Of a stretch of 64,000 nucleotides of DNA, positions 62,773 through 64,000 are shown one piece after another. How positions within the stretch are numbered: the stretch's first letter is position 1; each line of letters begins with the position of its first letter. The notes under the pieces are model-generated. The model searched no databases and was not told the DNA's origin. It was given only the letters and a program-made list of their open reading frames with translations. The stretch spans positions 3,472,001 through 3,536,000 of the forward strand of contig NZ_CP115669.1 in NCBI RefSeq assembly GCF_029203285.1, read 5' to 3'. Source of the stretch: Pseudomonas sp. PSE14. GTDB taxonomy: Bacteria; Pseudomonadota; Gammaproteobacteria; Pseudomonadales; Pseudomonadaceae. Position numbers and translations under genes: made by a program.

Positions 62773-63213
62773 ATGCCTCACACCCTCCTCGTGCTCAACG
62801 GCCCCAACCTCAACCTGCTCGGCACCCGCGAGCCGGCCACCTACGGCCACGAGGCCCTCGACGACATCGCCGCGATCTGCGAGCGCACCGGCGCCGAGCA
62901 CGGCCTGGAGATCGACTTCCGCCAGACCAACCACGAAGGCCAGTTGATCGACTGGATTCACCAGGCACGCGGTCGCTGCGCGGGCATCCTGATCAACCCG
63001 GCGGCCTGGACCCACACCTCGGTGGCCATCCGCGACGCGCTGGCCGCCGTGGAGCTGCCGGTCATCGAGGTGCACCTGTCAAACGTGCACGCGCGCGAGG
63101 AATTCCGGCAGCACTCCTTCGTCTCCGGCATCGCCGTCGGCGTCATCGCCGGTCTGGGCAGCGACGGTTATCGCGCCGGCATCCGGCACTTCTCCAAACT
63201 GCTGAAAGGGTGA
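62773..63213 (+). CDS. aroQ: 3-dehydroquinate dehydratase, type II
   Basis: A 146-residue type II dehydroquinase. [20 protein letters not shown] carries the active-site Arg/Tyr loop; [19 protein letters not shown] and [17 protein letters not shown] carry the catalytic His and substrate-binding residues. It interconverts 3-dehydroquinate and 3-dehydroshikimate. It stands with a quinate/shikimate dehydrogenase, not with accB as the biosynthetic aroQ often does, so a catabolic role (QuiB-like) is likely. Confidence 0.94.
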   Translation: MPHTLLVLNGPNLNLLGTREPATYGHEALDDIAAICERTGAEHGLEIDFRQTNHEGQLIDWIHQARGRCAGILINPAAWTHTSVAIRDALAAVELPVIEVHLSNVHAREEFRQHSFVSGIAVGVIAGLGSDGYRAGIRHFSKLLKG

Positions 63214-63218
63214 GCGCC

Positions 63219-64000
63219 ATGAAAGAACAACGCACCGTACTGGCCGGCCTGATCGGCGCCGGCATCCAGGCTTCGCGCACCCCGGCCATGCACGAACGCG
63301 AAGGCGACGCCCAGGGCCTGCGCTACCTGTACCGGCTGATCGACCTGGACATGCTGGGCGTCGATGCCGGCGCCCTGCCCGACCTGCTGGCTGCCGCCGA
63401 GCGCATGGGCTACACCGGGCTGAACATCACCTTCCCCTGCAAGCAGGCGGTCATTCCGCTGCTCGATGAGCTGTCCGACGAGGCGCGCGGCATCGGCGCG
63501 GTGAATACCGTGGTCCTGCGCGACGGCAAACGCATCGGCCACAACACCGACTGTCTGGGCTTCGCCGAAGGCTTCCGGCGCAACCTCAGCGATGCGCCAC
63601 GCGAGCGCGTGGTGCAGCTGGGTGCCGGCGGCGCGGGCGCTGCGGTGGCCCACGCGCTGCTCAGCGAAGGCGTGCGGCAGCTGACGATCTTCGAAGTGGA
63701 CCCGGCCCGCTCCCAGGCACTGGTGGACAACCTCAACGCGCACTTCGGCGGCCAGCGTGCCCGCGTCGGTCATGATCTTGCCGGCGCAGTTACCGAGGCC
63801 GACGGGCTGGTCAACACCACCCCGGTGGGCATGGCCAAGCTGCCCGGCGCGCCGCTGCCGCTGGAGCTGCTGCACCCGCACCTGTGGGTGGCGGAGATCA
63901 TCTATTTCCCGCTGGAAACCGAACTGCTGAAACACGCCCGCAGCCTCGGCTGCCGCACGCTGGATGGCGGCAACATGGCAGTGTTCCAGGCGGTGAAGGC
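63219..64000 (+). CDS. quinate/shikimate dehydrogenase (AroE/QuiA-like, NAD type), truncated by window edge
   Basis: 260 codons are visible from ATG 63219, six bases after the aroQ stop; the end lies outside. It starts MKEQRTVLAGLIGAGIQASR and continues TPAMHEREG, followed by YTGLNITFPCKQAVIPLLDE (catalytic Lys), GAVNTVVLRDG, HNTDCLGFAEGF (catalytic Asp), and the nucleotide motif LGAGGAGAAVAHAL. An acidic residue ends beta-2 (TIFEVD), which favours NAD over NADP. The AGIQASRTPA-type start matches the quinate/shikimate dehydrogenase subgroup known from Corynebacterium, which feeds the protocatechuate pathway. Confidence 0.9.
   Translation, partial: MKEQRTVLAGLIGAGIQASRTPAMHEREGDAQGLRYLYRLIDLDMLGVDAGALPDLLAAAERMGYTGLNITFPCKQAVIPLLDELSDEARGIGAVNTVVLRDGKRIGHNTDCLGFAEGFRRNLSDAPRERVVQLGAGGAGAAVAHALLSEGVRQLTIFEVDPARSQALVDNLNAHFGGQRARVGHDLAGAVTEADGLVNTTPVGMAKLPGAPLPLELLHPHLWVAEIIYFPLETELLKHARSLGCRTLDGGNMAVFQAVK

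Overview
The window comes from a high-GC Pseudomonas, probably of the P. aeruginosa / P. nitroreducens / P. citronellolis lineage. The evidence is the bkdR-bkdA1A2B-lpdV operon layout, a PvdS-type iron-starvation sigma factor with matching promoter boxes, a DUF2790 protein, and many Pseudomonas-type REP/REPIN palindromes. No rRNA, tRNA, CRISPR array, transposase or phage gene was found.

Region 1 (1-7.4 kb) is a catabolic cluster. A Rieske oxygenase of the 3-ketosteroid 9-alpha-hydroxylase (KshA) type and a LuxR-type regulator lie on the plus strand. Divergent from them is an operon of a short ORF, an MDR-type oxidoreductase, an SDR, an HSL-type esterase, a RibB-like protein whose catalytic motifs are eroded, and an OYE-type flavin reductase cut by the window edge. 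It looks like degradation of an alicyclic, steroid-like substrate. Small genes and a duplicated palindromic element follow.

Region 2 (7.6-11.9 kb) is housekeeping or accessory: a class IV aminotransferase divergent from a LysR regulator, an FKBP prolyl isomerase, and a UvrD/Rep-type helicase.

Region 3 (about 11.97-50.7 kb) is a complete-looking locus for an acylated hydroxamate/beta-hydroxyaspartate peptide siderophore. It encodes uptake (FhuC-, FhuD- and FhuB-like proteins and a TonB receptor with a signalling domain), iron release (FhuF), hydroxyornithine formation and acetylation (PvdA-like, IucB-like), export (PvdE-like), a FecI/FecR pair, an MbtH protein, a type II thioesterase, a SyrP/TauD-type hydroxylase, two NRPSs of 4250 and 2639 residues, a coupled alpha/beta hydrolase, and a PvdS-like sigma factor. 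Domain order and adenylation codes read by eye predict acyl - X - D-(OH)Asp - Ser - Gly - D-X, where X is probably N5-acetyl-N5-hydroxyornithine. This resembles ornibactin/malleobactin peptides with an extra Gly and an N-terminal fatty acid. An exact PvdS box (TAAAT-N16-CGT) precedes the ornithine hydroxylase and a near-exact one precedes mbtH. Two oddities stand out. The assembly line ends in an epimerization domain with no thioesterase domain. A REPIN-like pair of palindromes is embedded in frame in a condensation domain.

Region 4 (50.8-56.5 kb) holds codB - pucR-type regulator - codA for cytosine salvage, a DUF2790 protein and a GlxA-type AraC regulator.

Region 5 (56.5-62.3 kb) is the branched-chain keto acid dehydrogenase operon with divergent bkdR and an Arg-rich leader ORF, closed by a clear terminator. 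Region 6 (62.3-64 kb) has repeats, then a type II dehydroquinase and a quinate/shikimate dehydrogenase (cut by the edge) behind a palindromic operator candidate.
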